62,371 bases of DNA from an uncultured Parvularculaceae bacterium (GCA_913055785.1 CAJXLJ010000014.1:1-62371), one strand, 5' to 3'; shown: positions 25,809 through 34,727, numbered from the stretch's first letter. A program made the numbers and translations. The notes: a model not told the origin generated them from the letters alone.

Positions 25809-26447
25809 TCAGACGCCGAGTTCCGCCGCCGCGCCTTCGCCCCATTCGCGCATCGCGGGGAGGGCGAGGATCGTCTCCATGTAGTCCGCCGCCGGTTCGC
25901 TCAAGGCGACTGGTCCGTATGTAGTGAAGCGCGAGACCACCGGGGCATAGAACGCGTCGGCGATCGAGAAGCCGCCGAAGAGGAATGGGCCGCTCTCGCC
26001 GAATCGCGTCCGGCATTCGGTCCAGAGCGCGTTAATGCGGTCGATATCGCGCTGAACGCCGCCTGTCGTCAGGTGGCGCAATCCCGAACGGGTGAAATTC
26101 ATCGGCCAGACCGTCCTCAGGGCGGAAAAGCCCGAATGCATTTCTGCTGTGACTGATCGCGCGATCGCACGGGCTTCCGGATTGGCGGGCCAAAGCTGCT
26201 TTTCCGGGAAGAGGTCATTCAGATATTCCGAGATCGCCAGCGAATCCCAGATGTCGAGATCGCCATGGTTGAGAAACGGCACGAGCCCCGACGGCGAAAG
26301 TTCGTTCAAAGTTTTGCGCGTTTCCGGGCGGTCGAGACGGATCGTCGTTTCCGTGAATGGAATCGCCGCCTGTTTCAGGAGCAGCCACGGCCGCAGCGAC
26401 CAGCTTGAAAGGTTCTTGTCGCCGATCGTGAGGGTGAGGCCAGTCAT
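25809..26447 (-). CDS. Glutathione S-transferase
   Basis: 212 aa from the ATG at 26447 (MTGLTLTIGDKNLSSWSLRP); an upstream in-frame start would add a leader over a palindromic repeat. The N-terminal thioredoxin fold shows SSWSLRPWLLLKQAAIPF as the glutathione site and the VPFLNHGDLDIWDSLAISEY cis-Pro and gamma-Glu binding region. The C-terminal helical domain holds GGFSIADAFYAPVVSRFTTY. This matches the soluble GST group often annotated YfcF/YibF-like. Substrate unknown. Confidence 0.92.
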   Translation of the reverse strand: MTGLTLTIGDKNLSSWSLRPWLLLKQAAIPFTETTIRLDRPETRKTLNELSPSGLVPFLNHGDLDIWDSLAISEYLNDLFPEKQLWPANPEARAIARSVTAEMHSGFSALRTVWPMNFTRSGLRHLTTGGVQRDIDRINALWTECRTRFGESGPFLFGGFSIADAFYAPVVSRFTTYGPVALSEPAADYMETILALPAMREWGEGAAAELGV

Positions 26448-26476
26448 GGGGGTGTTCCTTTGAGACGCGCCGCTCG

Positions 26477-26547
26477 TTCCGGCGAAGGCCGGCATCTCAT
26501 AATCCCTGTGGAATAGCCTGTCGATGGAGATCCCGGCTTCCGCCGGG
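26477..26547. repeat. REP-like pair of palindromes
   Basis: Two related hairpins flank a short spacer: CCGGC-GAAG-GCCGG (26479-26492) and CCCGGC-TTCC-GCCGGG (26532-26547). The outer parts also pair with each other (CATCTC near 26493 with GAGATC near 26527), giving one long imperfect inverted repeat. The sequence strongly resembles the abundant intergenic palindromic repeats of many alphaproteobacterial genomes. It lies between the GST and the small membrane protein genes and may stabilise or terminate transcripts. Confidence 0.65.
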
Positions 26548-26561
26548 GAGCGGCGCAGGGC

Positions 26562-26831
26562 TCATTCCGCCGGGGCGGTCGGGTGGGTCTGGTCGATGGT
26601 CGATTTGATCACCGGCGGAAAACGGTGATGATATCGGCGCAAGGTCTCGTCGAATTTCGGCCATTTGGCGCGAAGATAGCGAATCAGTCTGCGCACGGCT
26701 GGGATGTAGGGCGCGAGCAGCGCAAAGCCGATGGTGAGCATGATCAGGCCGAATGGAATCGGCAAGGGCAGGACAATCAGTCCTGCAACGACCAGGGTCG
26801 ATCCGAAAACCTGATGCAAAATCGGCAGCAT
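26562..26831 (-). CDS. Small integral membrane protein (PGPGW-like)
   Basis: 89 aa with a hydrophobic pair of helices at about 5-25 and 26-45 (LVVAGLIVLPLPIPFGLIML) and a basic cytoplasmic tail (VRRLIRYLRAKWPKFDETLR). The Pro-rich turn PLPIPFGLIMLTIGFALLAP resembles PGPGW-type membrane proteins, but the match is by eye only. Function unknown. It heads the minus-strand run containing GST and pmbA. Confidence 0.65.
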   Translation of the reverse strand: MLPILHQVFGSTLVVAGLIVLPLPIPFGLIMLTIGFALLAPYIPAVRRLIRYLRAKWPKFDETLRRYHHRFPPVIKSTIDQTHPTAPAE

Positions 26832-27077
26832 GGCCGAACGTCTACTCCCGTACTAGAACCCCATGAGGCGGCGCGTAGAGGGCCGCGGCGACGCATTCTA
26901 CAAGAAAAAGACGTTCCGCCAGATTCAAGTTAGGCATCTTCCGCGAGAGCGTAAAGAGGACAGGCGAAAAATGCGTTAACTACGGCGATCACATTCACGA
27001 ATGGCGGCCCGTGCGCCGGGACGCCCGCGCGCTCGCGACGCATTTCAGACCGTTTCCGGGCGGAGTAAAAATCAACG
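26832..27077. other. Intergenic region between divergent genes
   Basis: About 246 bp between the small membrane protein gene (minus) and ubiD (plus). I see no reading frame with support. The segment just before ubiD (AAAAATCAACG at 27068-27078) is A-rich but has no clear Shine-Dalgarno. It should hold the two divergent promoters; no operator stands out. Confidence 0.5.
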
Positions 27078-28592
27078 ATGTCTTACAAATCCTTACGCGA
27101 CTTTATTGAACGCCTGGAAGCGGCGGGCGAACTCGTGCGCGTCACGGAGCCGGTGTCGGCGAAGCTCGAAATGACCGAAGTCCAGCGGCGGCTGCTCGCG
27201 CGCGGCGGGCCGGCGGTGCTGTTCGAAAAGCCGGTGATGGACGACGGCTCGATTTCGCCCATGCCGGCGCTCGTTAATCTCTTCGGCACGGTCAAGCGCG
27301 TCGCCATGGGCGTGACGCTGGAGGGACGGGAACGAACGACCGCCGGGGAATTGCGCGAGGTCGGCGAACTTCTCGCCTTCCTGCGCCAGCCGGAACCGCC
27401 GGGCGGCGTCAAAGACGCGATCAAGCTGTTGCCGGTGGTCAAGAATGTGATGGCGATGAAGCCGGCGACGCGCGCGGTCGGAACCGCCCCTTGTCAGGAA
27501 GTCGTCAAAACCGGCGTCGAGATCGATCTCGACGCGCTCCCCATCCAGACCTGCTGGCCGGGGGAACCGGCGCCGCTCATCACCTGGCCGCTGGTGGTGA
27601 CCAAAGGACCGACCGGCAAGCGCGAGGACGATTTCAATCTCGGCATCTACCGGATGCAGAAGCTTTCGAAGAACAAGACCATCATGCGCTGGCTCAAACA
27701 TCGCGGCGGCGCCCAGCACCATGCGCGCTGGGGCAGGGAGAAGCGCGAGCCGCTGCCCGCCGCGGCGGTGATCGGCGCCGATCCCGGGACCATTCTTGCG
27801 GCGGTGACGCCGGTGCCGGATACGCTCAGCGAATATCACTTCGCCGGATTACTGCGCGGGAAAAAGGCCGAACTCGTCGACTGCAAGACGCAGCCGCTAA
27901 AAGTCCCGGCGGAAGCGGAGATTGTCATCGAAGGTTATGTCTCGCTCGATGAGTATGCGGATGAAGGGCCCTATGGCGACCACACAGGGTATTACAATTC
28001 CGTCGAGCGCTTCCCGGTCTTCACCGTCACCGCTATCACTCAACGGAAAGACCCGATCTATCTCTCGACCTTTACGGGCCGCCCGCCGGACGAGCCTTCG
28101 GTGCTCGGCGAGGCCTTGAACGAGGTGTTTATTCCGCTCCTGCAGCAGCAATTCCCTGAAATCGTCGATTTCTGGCTGCCGCCGGAGGGATGCTCCTATC
28201 GCATCGCGGTGATTTCCATGAAGAAAGCGTGGCCCGGCCACGCCAAGCGCGTGATGATGGGCGCGTGGAGCTATCTGCGCCAGTTCATGTATACGAAATG
28301 GATCATTGTCGTCGATGAAAGCGTCAACGCCCGCGACTGGAAGGATGTGATGTGGGCGGTCTCGACCAAAATGGACCCGGCCCGCGACATCACCATCATC
28401 GAGTCGACGCCGATCGATTATCTCGATTTCGCCTCGCCGGAGTCAGGGCTGGGCTCGAAGATCGGTCTCGACGCCACCGACAAGCTACCGCCTGAAACTT
28501 CGCGCGAATGGGGTCGCGAAATTGAGATGGACGAGAATGTCGTGCGGCGGGTCGATGCGCTGTGGGAGAAGCTGGGGCTCGGTTCCAGCTAA
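27078..28592 (+). CDS. ubiD: UbiD-family decarboxylase
   Basis: 3-octaprenyl-4-hydroxybenzoate carboxy-lyase type enzyme, 504 aa, acting in ubiquinone synthesis with prenylated FMN made by UbiX (not in the window). The N-terminus [20 protein letters not shown] is typical. Cofactor and metal region: [20 protein letters not shown] then [12 protein letters not shown]. The active-site acid block is [20 protein letters not shown]. Length and motifs match the ubiquinone-type enzyme more than aromatic-acid UbiD paralogues. Stand-alone gene. Confidence 0.95.
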   Translation: MSYKSLRDFIERLEAAGELVRVTEPVSAKLEMTEVQRRLLARGGPAVLFEKPVMDDGSISPMPALVNLFGTVKRVAMGVTLEGRERTTAGELREVGELLAFLRQPEPPGGVKDAIKLLPVVKNVMAMKPATRAVGTAPCQEVVKTGVEIDLDALPIQTCWPGEPAPLITWPLVVTKGPTGKREDDFNLGIYRMQKLSKNKTIMRWLKHRGGAQHHARWGREKREPLPAAAVIGADPGTILAAVTPVPDTLSEYHFAGLLRGKKAELVDCKTQPLKVPAEAEIVIEGYVSLDEYADEGPYGDHTGYYNSVERFPVFTVTAITQRKDPIYLSTFTGRPPDEPSVLGEALNEVFIPLLQQQFPEIVDFWLPPEGCSYRIAVISMKKAWPGHAKRVMMGAWSYLRQFMYTKWIIVVDESVNARDWKDVMWAVSTKMDPARDITIIESTPIDYLDFASPESGLGSKIGLDATDKLPPETSREWGREIEMDENVVRRVDALWEKLGLGSS

Positions 28593-28644
28593 CGCTCTCT
28601 TTCTGTCCGGAAACGACTCCTATCCGAACCGAGAATAATGCAAG

Positions 28645-28688
28645 TCGACACATCGTACTGTGTCGATAAAATTTGATGCAAATTTTAT
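28645..28688. promoter_or_regulatory. Two abutting perfect inverted repeats upstream of the detached tadG
   Basis: IR1 is TCGACACA (28645-28652) with TGTGTCGA (28659-28666), six-base loop. IR2 is ATAAAATTT (28666-28674) with AAATTTTAT (28680-28688), five-base loop; the two share one base. They sit 53 bp after ubiD and 140 bp before the detached tadG. They could be a terminator for ubiD, or operators for the following genes; IR2 has no long T-tract after it. Confidence 0.6.
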
Positions 28689-28804
28689 CTGTATGCGTTG
28701 TCCCGCCCACGCAAAGGGCCCGTATAAAAAGTTTAATCCTATTTGCTAAAAAACATCCTATATTTTCAAACCTTACAGTAAGAACTAAGGCTTAACGCTT
28801 ATCG

Positions 28805-28821
28805 CCTGTTTCAGCGACAGG
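28805..28821 (+). promoter_or_regulatory. Hairpin covering the ribosome-binding region of the detached tadG
   Basis: CCTGT (28805-28809) can pair with ACAGG (28817-28821), just before the ATG at 28828. The AGGTGA at 28819-28824 is the only Shine-Dalgarno-like match, so the stem would partly hide it. A five-pair stem is weak; a regulatory role is inference. Confidence 0.3.
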
Positions 28822-28827
28822 TGACCT

Positions 28828-30108
28828 ATGGCTATTCGAGCGCTGTGTTCCTACTTTAAGGCGAAGAAAGGTTCTGTCGCCGTCATTATGGCGATATCAA
28901 TGCCTGTGATCGTCGGCTTTGCCGGTATAGGCGCCGAAGTCATGTACTGGCAATATTCTCAACGCGTATTGCAGGGGGCGGCTGACGCGGCCGCGTTCTC
29001 CGGCGCGGCGCAGCTCGCCCAGGGCAAGTCTTCGAGTGCGCAACCCGCGGCGCAAAATGCAGCGGTGGAAAGCGGTTACAATATCGCTCGCGCAGGCTCG
29101 CCAAACATTCAAATTCCGCCCGCCAGCGGCTCTTTTGCAGGCGACCCGCGCGCCGTGGAGGTCACGCTGACTGACAACCTTCCGCGCATGTTTTCGAAGA
29201 TCTTTTTCAATACGGATACGGTGCAGATCTCCGCGCGGTCGGTTTCGCGCACCGCTGGCGCGCGCCCGGCCTGCGTGCTGGCGTTGAACAAGTCTGCAAA
29301 CAAGGCTGTCGGTTTCGCCGGTTCATCCACTCTTGAGCTCGATGGTTGCGACGTCGCTTCAAACTCAATCGCCGCCGATGCGATCGATTTCCAGGGAGCT
29401 ACCTCGGTGACTACCGAATGCGCGTCAGCTGTGGGTGGTGTCGACGGCGCAAGCGGATCGCTCACACTGACCGACTGCGCAGCTCCTTTCCAGGGCGCAC
29501 GGCCGTTCCCCGATCCTTACGCCAGCTTACCAATGCCGTCTCCGGGAGCATGCGACAACGGTCTTAAACAAGACCTTCGCGTCAGCCCCGGCACGGTTCG
29601 CACCGTCTCGCCAGGCACAATCTGCTCAACCGGCTCGGGTGGTTCCAATATTCAAATCAAGGGCGATATCACTTTCAATCCGGGTATTTACATTTTTGAC
29701 GGCGTTGACGTGCAGGTGAATGCGACGGCTCATTTGATTGGCGCCGGCGTGACTTTCGTGTTCGCCAATAACTCGGAAATCCATATGAACGGCGGCGCGG
29801 ATATCGAGCTTTCGGCGCCGACATCAGACGCCGATCCCTATCAGGGCGTTTTGTTTTTCGGCGATAGAAGCGCCTCCAGCGTCACCCACCAGCTTAACGG
29901 CAGCTCAGCTACATCCTTTACAGGCGCGCTCTACTTTCCGGCCAGCGACGTGGAGTTCTCCGGGACCAATGTTGCGGACGCCAATTCCTGCACGCTGCTT
30001 ATCGCTGACGAAGTGACCTTCACCGGGAACAGCTTCTTTGGAAGCGATTGCAGTTCAATTGGCGTTGACGCCGTAGAGACGGCGCAGATCGTGCTGATTG
30101 TCGAGTAA
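28828..30108 (+). CDS. TadG-like Flp pilus assembly protein with beta-helix C-terminus
   Basis: 426 aa. A short basic N-terminus leads to the class IV pseudopilin-like stretch GSVAVIMAISMPVIVGFAGI then GAEVMYWQYSQRVLQGAADAAAFS, the TadE/TadG N-terminal helix. The rest (about 130-426) is rich in Gly, Ser, Thr and Asn with repeated beta patterns (FNPGIYIFDGVDVQVNATAH, GVTFVFANNSEIHMNGGADI), as in the beta-helix ends of alphaproteobacterial TadG proteins. It is the first of a detached G-E-E trio about 10 kb from the main pilus locus. Exposed adhesin-like or anchoring role is inference. Confidence 0.85.
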   Translation: MAIRALCSYFKAKKGSVAVIMAISMPVIVGFAGIGAEVMYWQYSQRVLQGAADAAAFSGAAQLAQGKSSSAQPAAQNAAVESGYNIARAGSPNIQIPPASGSFAGDPRAVEVTLTDNLPRMFSKIFFNTDTVQISARSVSRTAGARPACVLALNKSANKAVGFAGSSTLELDGCDVASNSIAADAIDFQGATSVTTECASAVGGVDGASGSLTLTDCAAPFQGARPFPDPYASLPMPSPGACDNGLKQDLRVSPGTVRTVSPGTICSTGSGGSNIQIKGDITFNPGIYIFDGVDVQVNATAHLIGAGVTFVFANNSEIHMNGGADIELSAPTSDADPYQGVLFFGDRSASSVTHQLNGSSATSFTGALYFPASDVEFSGTNVADANSCTLLIADEVTFTGNSFFGSDCSSIGVDAVETAQIVLIVE

Positions 30109-30120
30109 CAGGGGGATAGA

Positions 30121-30597
30121 ATGAACGTCATAACAATAATCAGAAGCTTACTGGCTTGCCGAAATGGAATGGCGGTTACGGAGGCGGCGTTTTTCGCACC
30201 GATATTTGTCTTGAGCGGATTGGCTGTATTCGATCTCGGCGTGGCGGGCTCCAAGCGGATGCAGCTTGATCAGGCGTTGCGTGCCGGCGCGCAGGTATCA
30301 ATGATCAACGTGACTGACGAACTCGAAATCATGAACGCAACGCTGGCCGCGCTGGGCGAGAGCGAACTTGGAGAGGTCGATCAGGGCGATGGCCTTTGCG
30401 AGCCTTATAAAACCTGCGTGAACGTTGATTATAGCTGCGAGTGTTCAAGCGGCGTCGCCTCACCCTGCAACCAGCTTTGCGTCAGTTCCGGGGAAGCGCC
30501 GTCGGCGTATCTGACGATTGTAGCATCGCGCCGGCATGAAGGCATGCTGCTCCCCGACATGAACCTCGAGACCCAGATTGTAGTGCAGACACGATGA
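30121..30597 (+). CDS. TadE-like pseudopilin, cysteine-rich
   Basis: 158 aa. N-terminal helix RNGMAVTEAAFFAPIFVLSG with the acidic residue at position about +5 of the mature helix, then LRAGAQVSMINVTDELEIM. The C-terminal part has at least six cysteines packed in about 35 residues (GLCEPYKTCVNVDYSCECSS, SPCNQLCVSSG), unusual for TadE, and suggests disulfide-locked structure outside the cytoplasm. Second gene of the detached trio, 12 bp after tadG; its stop overlaps the next ATG. Confidence 0.8.
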   Translation: MNVITIIRSLLACRNGMAVTEAAFFAPIFVLSGLAVFDLGVAGSKRMQLDQALRAGAQVSMINVTDELEIMNATLAALGESELGEVDQGDGLCEPYKTCVNVDYSCECSSGVASPCNQLCVSSGEAPSAYLTIVASRRHEGMLLPDMNLETQIVVQTR

Positions 30598-31034
30598 TGG
30601 CGTACTTCAGAAAAATATTGCGCCGGCGCTGGGATGCGACGGCCTGCGATAGCGGCGCAACGGCGGTCGAATTCGCCATTGTCGGGCCGATCATGATCGC
30701 CTTGATGTTCTGGTTTTTCGACGTCTCCTACTCTGTCTATGTGCGCAACAGTTTCAACCATGCGGTGAACCAGGCGGCCCGTGAAATATATGTTGATCCC
30801 GACCGCACAGACAGTGACATCCTGGCGGATCTGAACGCATCGCTGGCGCGTTTCGGCGATGTTGTCACCACATCACTGGCGACGGAAACATCCGGCGGTC
30901 TGGATTATCATGTCCTCTCGGCGGAGCTGGTTTATCACTTCAAGTCGCCGCCGTTCAGCGGCGCAGGGATTACGTTGAGAGCGGAAGGCCGGGCCCCGGT
31001 CATCAAATATCAGATCGAGGCCGAGGGTTCCTGA
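30594..31034 (+). CDS. TadE-family pseudopilin
   Basis: 146 aa. The N-terminal region CDSGATAVEFAIVGPIMIAL is the standard TadE motif (GATAVEFA with Glu) followed by a helix to about residue 50. The C-terminal part is a small globular domain (FGDVVTTSLATETSGGLDYH). Starts ATGATG overlapping the previous stop by 4 bp, and its TGA directly abuts the TCA stop of the convergent amidohydrolase (TGATCA). Third gene of the detached trio. Confidence 0.88.
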   Translation: MMAYFRKILRRRWDATACDSGATAVEFAIVGPIMIALMFWFFDVSYSVYVRNSFNHAVNQAAREIYVDPDRTDSDILADLNASLARFGDVVTTSLATETSGGLDYHVLSAELVYHFKSPPFSGAGITLRAEGRAPVIKYQIEAEGS

Positions 31035-32519
31035 TCATCCGCCCAGCGCCTTGAAGTTCAAAAACTCGCGGCGGGTTCTGGGCCCGTAGGTGGTAAAGCT
31101 CGGGTCGGGCCGCTCAAGATAGGCGTGTTTCTTCTGCGCGAGGCTGTCTGATGAGGCGCGTTTGACCATTTCATCGAGCGAAATCCCGTAAGGCTTCGTC
31201 GCGTTAAGCCCGAAGATCTTCGCTTTCAGTTCTTTCGTCAGCGCCGGATAGCCGAAGCGTTCCTGAAATTCTTCTGAAATCTGGAACGCGCGGAACGCCT
31301 GAATCTGATCTTGCGGCGAACCGTACCAGATCGAGTCCGTTCCCCAGAGCACGTTGTCTTCACCGCAATAGCTGATGAGCTTGCCGAGCGCATGGGCGGC
31401 CATATCCGGTTCGCGCATCAAAAAGCGCCAGGTGCTCCCGAGTTCTGCGTAGACATTTGAACCCGGTGCGACGCCTGCGTCGATCAGCGACTGACAGAGG
31501 ACGTCGATCCCCGCCGCCTTACCGCTTCCGGGGGTGAAGCCTTTCTCCGGCGTCCTCAAGTCAAACCCTGAATGATAGAGAATGAAGGTGATGTCCGGGT
31601 GGCGTTTCGCAGCTTCGCCGACATCGCTGCACAGGCTGTGTTCGAAGGATTGCGGACCGAAAGCAATGCCCTTGTGGATGCAGATGTTCTTGATCCCGAG
31701 CGCCTTTGCTTTCGCAATCATCCGTTCGCCGGCGTCGTCGGTGAGGAAGAAGCCGTTCCCGTCCGGCCCCCACTGCGTATAGGTCTTCCACGCGGCGATC
31801 GAGAATTCGGCGGCGAGCCGGTCCATGTCTTCAAGGTCGCCTTCCTGGTTCGGGTTGACGCGTCCATGCAGCAGCAGGCGGTGGTCGCCCTCCATGGCGT
31901 CAACGATACGCCGCGTCTGGTCGGCCTCCTCGATGGTGACGGGCTCGGCGTCGCGGGTCGACGGCACGAAGGAAAGCACCATCATGTCGGTATCGGAATC
32001 GAGGAACACATCCTTGATGAATTCCTCCGCCTCAAGACATTTCAGGTAATCGAGATTGTCCTTGGGCGCTTCTTGCACGCAGTCCTTCATCACCCAGCGG
32101 AAACCATTCGCCGCCGCCGGGTTGTTCTGCAGCCATGCGCCGTTCGGGTTCACATAATGGCCCTGAATGTCGAAGATGAATTCTTCGCCGCCGAGCGCTT
32201 CCATCGCGGCGTCCGGATCGAGCGCCGCTTCGGCTGGCAGGTCGAATTTGGCGCCCTTTTTCGGTTTCGACCCCATGGCGTTCGCGTGATTGACCGCAAG
32301 GAGCGTCGTCGCCGCGCCGCAGGCGGAGATCATGAAGTCGCGGCGCTCAAGCCCGGTGCGTTTCGCGTTCTCGCCGGCCCATTGATGGGCGAGGGCGTTC
32401 GCCGCCTTGTTGCGGGGCGACAAGGGTACTGGCGAGAACTCGCCGTTCGATGTCGTGTCGATGCGGATCGGCAGCCGCGCGCCTTCCGGATCGCGGGTCT
32501 TCTTGTCGCTTGTCGCCAT
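31035..32519 (-). CDS. Amidohydrolase-2 family protein with buried Tat-like motif
   Basis: 494 aa. The core looks like the metal-dependent TIM-barrel amidohydrolase-2 family: FIFDIQGHYVNPNGAWLQ with the first His, NICIHKGIAFGPQSFEHS, DITFILYHSGFD and the late Asp in WGTDSIWYGSPQDQI. An ERRDFMISACGAATTLLAV segment like a twin-arginine signal starts at residue 58, after a hydrophilic lead of 57 residues. Either translation starts later or the protein is cytoplasmic with a cryptic motif; no good ATG lies close to it. Substrate unknown. Confidence 0.82.
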   Translation of the reverse strand: MATSDKKTRDPEGARLPIRIDTTSNGEFSPVPLSPRNKAANALAHQWAGENAKRTGLERRDFMISACGAATTLLAVNHANAMGSKPKKGAKFDLPAEAALDPDAAMEALGGEEFIFDIQGHYVNPNGAWLQNNPAAANGFRWVMKDCVQEAPKDNLDYLKCLEAEEFIKDVFLDSDTDMMVLSFVPSTRDAEPVTIEEADQTRRIVDAMEGDHRLLLHGRVNPNQEGDLEDMDRLAAEFSIAAWKTYTQWGPDGNGFFLTDDAGERMIAKAKALGIKNICIHKGIAFGPQSFEHSLCSDVGEAAKRHPDITFILYHSGFDLRTPEKGFTPGSGKAAGIDVLCQSLIDAGVAPGSNVYAELGSTWRFLMREPDMAAHALGKLISYCGEDNVLWGTDSIWYGSPQDQIQAFRAFQISEEFQERFGYPALTKELKAKIFGLNATKPYGISLDEMVKRASSDSLAQKKHAYLERPDPSFTTYGPRTRREFLNFKALGG

Positions 32520-32619
32520 GATTGAGCCTCCCTCTGATTGAAGGAGAGGCTAGCATGAATCAGCGCGAAAACGGATGACGGCTAATCGGCTGAAGAGCTC
32601 GGTCTGTCTGTGGCGCGCA

Positions 32620-32859
32620 TCACGCTTTTGCGAGGATCGCGGCTATTTCGTCCTTGAGGCGCATCCTTGTTTTGCGGAGTTCTTCCTCGCGTTCATGGCT
32701 TGCCGCCTCGACTTCGGTCTCGATCCTGTGCACCTCGCGGTTCACGGCGTGATATTCTTCCGCGAGCCTGGAGAAATGGGCGTCGGCCATTTTGAGCTGA
32801 TGGATTTTTTCCACATGCTCCGGGAAGTCTTCGGCGAGTTCGTGCGGCGTATGCGTCAT
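32620..32859 (-). CDS. DUF465 (YdcH-family) small protein
   Basis: 79 aa, highly charged and helical: EDFPEHVEKIHQLKMADAHF, then RLAEEYHAVNREVHRIETEV and RKTRMRLKDEIAAILAKA. This spacing of H, L, F and R residues is the YdcH/DUF465 coiled-coil signature. Function unknown. It is a stand-alone gene 79 bp downstream of prfC on the same strand. Confidence 0.88.
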   Translation of the reverse strand: MTHTPHELAEDFPEHVEKIHQLKMADAHFSRLAEEYHAVNREVHRIETEVEAASHEREEELRKTRMRLKDEIAAILAKA

Positions 32860-32938
32860 CGATAGCGCTCCTCCAATGTTTCAATGTATATATGTGGGGA
32901 GCGGCCGCCTGAAGTTTCAAAGGCGCATTTGGCCGCAG

Positions 32939-34513
32939 CTATACGCGTTCGCGCGTCTTGAGGAATTTCACCTTGGGGTTTTTCTCCTCGGCGTAGCCCG
33001 CTTCCCATTGCGAGCGGGCGAGGAAGACCGGAGAGCCGTATCGGTCGTGCGCGACGGCGCCCTGGTTCTTCGCAACAAAGCTGTTGACGTCGTCAGCCGC
33101 GCCGCCGAGCCAACGCACCGTGTCGAAGCCGCAGACTTCAAGCGTCGCGGCGACGCCGTATTCGGCCTTGAGGCGCTCCTGAATGACGTCGAGCTGCAAT
33201 GCGCCGACGACGCCCACATAAAAGTCTGACCCGAGAGCAGGCGTGAAGATCTGGCTCGCGCCTTCCTCGGCGAGCGCGATCATCGCGCGCTTCATCTGCT
33301 TCGACTTCATGGGATCGTCGAGACGGACCCGGCGGATGATCTCCGGCGCGAAATCGGGGAGGCCGGAAAACTGCAAGCCATCCTTTTCGCTCAGCGTGTC
33401 GCCGACGCCGAGCGCGCCATGGTTCGGAATGCCGACGATGTCGCCGGCGACGGCTTCTTCCGCAAGCTGACGGTCCTGCGCCATGAAGAAGATCGGATTG
33501 TTAACGGCGAGGGCTTTCGCCGTGCGCGTCACTTTCAGCTTCATACCGCGCTTGAAGACGCCCGAACACATGCGTACGAAGGCGATGCGGTCGCGGTGGT
33601 TGGGATCCATGTTCGCCTGCACCTTGAAGACGAAACCGGAAACCGCATTTTCATCGGGCCTGATCTCGGCGGCGCCCGCCTGTTGGCCGCGAGGCGGCGG
33701 GGCGAAGCGGCCGATGTCGCGCAGGAGTTCGGCGACCGTAAAATATTTGAGCGCCGAGCCGAAATAGACCGGCGTCAGCGTTCCCTCGCGAAAGGCCTCA
33801 ACATCGAACGGCGCATAGCCCTCGCGCGCAAGCGCCATGGTTTCGCGCGCCTCCATCGCTTCGTCGGCGCCAATGATTTCATTGAGGCGGGGATCGTCCG
33901 GGCCTTCAAGGTCGAGCGTCTTGTCGAAATCGCCGCTGTCGTCTTTCGCCGGCAGGAGCAGCCGGTCATGGGCGATGTCATAACAGCCCTTGAAGCGCCC
34001 GCCGGTGCCGAGCGGCCAGATGCGCGGCGAGACGTCGAGGGCGAGTTGATCGGCGACTTCGTCCAGCAGTTCGAACGGATCGCGGCCCTCGCGGTCGACC
34101 TTGTTGACGAAGGTGATGATCGGGATGTCGCGCAGGCGGCAGACCTCAAAGAGCTTCCGCGTCTGGGTCTCGATGCCCTTCGCCGCGTCGATCACCATGA
34201 CGGCGCTGTCGACGGCGGTGAGGGTCCGGTAGGTGTCTTCTGAAAAGTCTTCGTGGCCGGGCGTGTCGAGCAGATTGAAGACCGCGCCCTCATATTCGAA
34301 CATCATCGCTGAGGTCGAAACCGAGATGCCGCGTTTCTGCTCGATCGCCAGCCAGTCCGAGCGCGCGCGGCGGCGCTCGCCCTTGGCCTTCACCTCGCCG
34401 GCGAGGCGGATCGCGCCGGATGCGTAGAGCAGCTTCTCGGTTAGCGTCGTCTTCCCGGCGTCCGGGTGGGAGATGATCGCGAAGGTGCGGCGGTTCAAAT
34501 AAGCGTCGGTCAT
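32939..34513 (-). CDS. prfC: Peptide chain release factor 3
   Basis: RF-3 GTPase of 524 aa that recycles RF1/RF2 from the ribosome. G-domain motifs: FAIISHPDAGKTTLTEKLLY (G1), RGISVSTSAMMFEYEG (G2), NLLDTPGHEDFSEDTYRTL (G3) and TFVNKVDREGRDPFELLDEV (G4). Domain 2 follows (GFVFKVQANMDPNHRDRIAF) and the C-terminal domain contains GVVGALQLDVIQERLKAEYG. Normal family length. Divergent from katG. Confidence 0.97.
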   Translation of the reverse strand: MTDAYLNRRTFAIISHPDAGKTTLTEKLLYASGAIRLAGEVKAKGERRRARSDWLAIEQKRGISVSTSAMMFEYEGAVFNLLDTPGHEDFSEDTYRTLTAVDSAVMVIDAAKGIETQTRKLFEVCRLRDIPIITFVNKVDREGRDPFELLDEVADQLALDVSPRIWPLGTGGRFKGCYDIAHDRLLLPAKDDSGDFDKTLDLEGPDDPRLNEIIGADEAMEARETMALAREGYAPFDVEAFREGTLTPVYFGSALKYFTVAELLRDIGRFAPPPRGQQAGAAEIRPDENAVSGFVFKVQANMDPNHRDRIAFVRMCSGVFKRGMKLKVTRTAKALAVNNPIFFMAQDRQLAEEAVAGDIVGIPNHGALGVGDTLSEKDGLQFSGLPDFAPEIIRRVRLDDPMKSKQMKRAMIALAEEGASQIFTPALGSDFYVGVVGALQLDVIQERLKAEYGVAATLEVCGFDTVRWLGGAADDVNSFVAKNQGAVAHDRYGSPVFLARSQWEAGYAEEKNPKVKFLKTRERV

Positions 34514-34727
34514 CGAATGGGTTACATCAGTGGAGAGCGGGCGGATTGCTGCGCTGTTTGGGCGCCGTCCCGGCTGCGGTCAAGGGCCGCTGCCCGAGAT
34601 CACGCCGCTGCAATCTTGTAATTCGAAATTCTCGATATATATAAATGATATTATCTATTATGTCGATCATTGATTTTCTGCTATTGGGAGAATGCCGAAG
34701 TCGAATTCGCGCGCTTCGTGCAGATAG

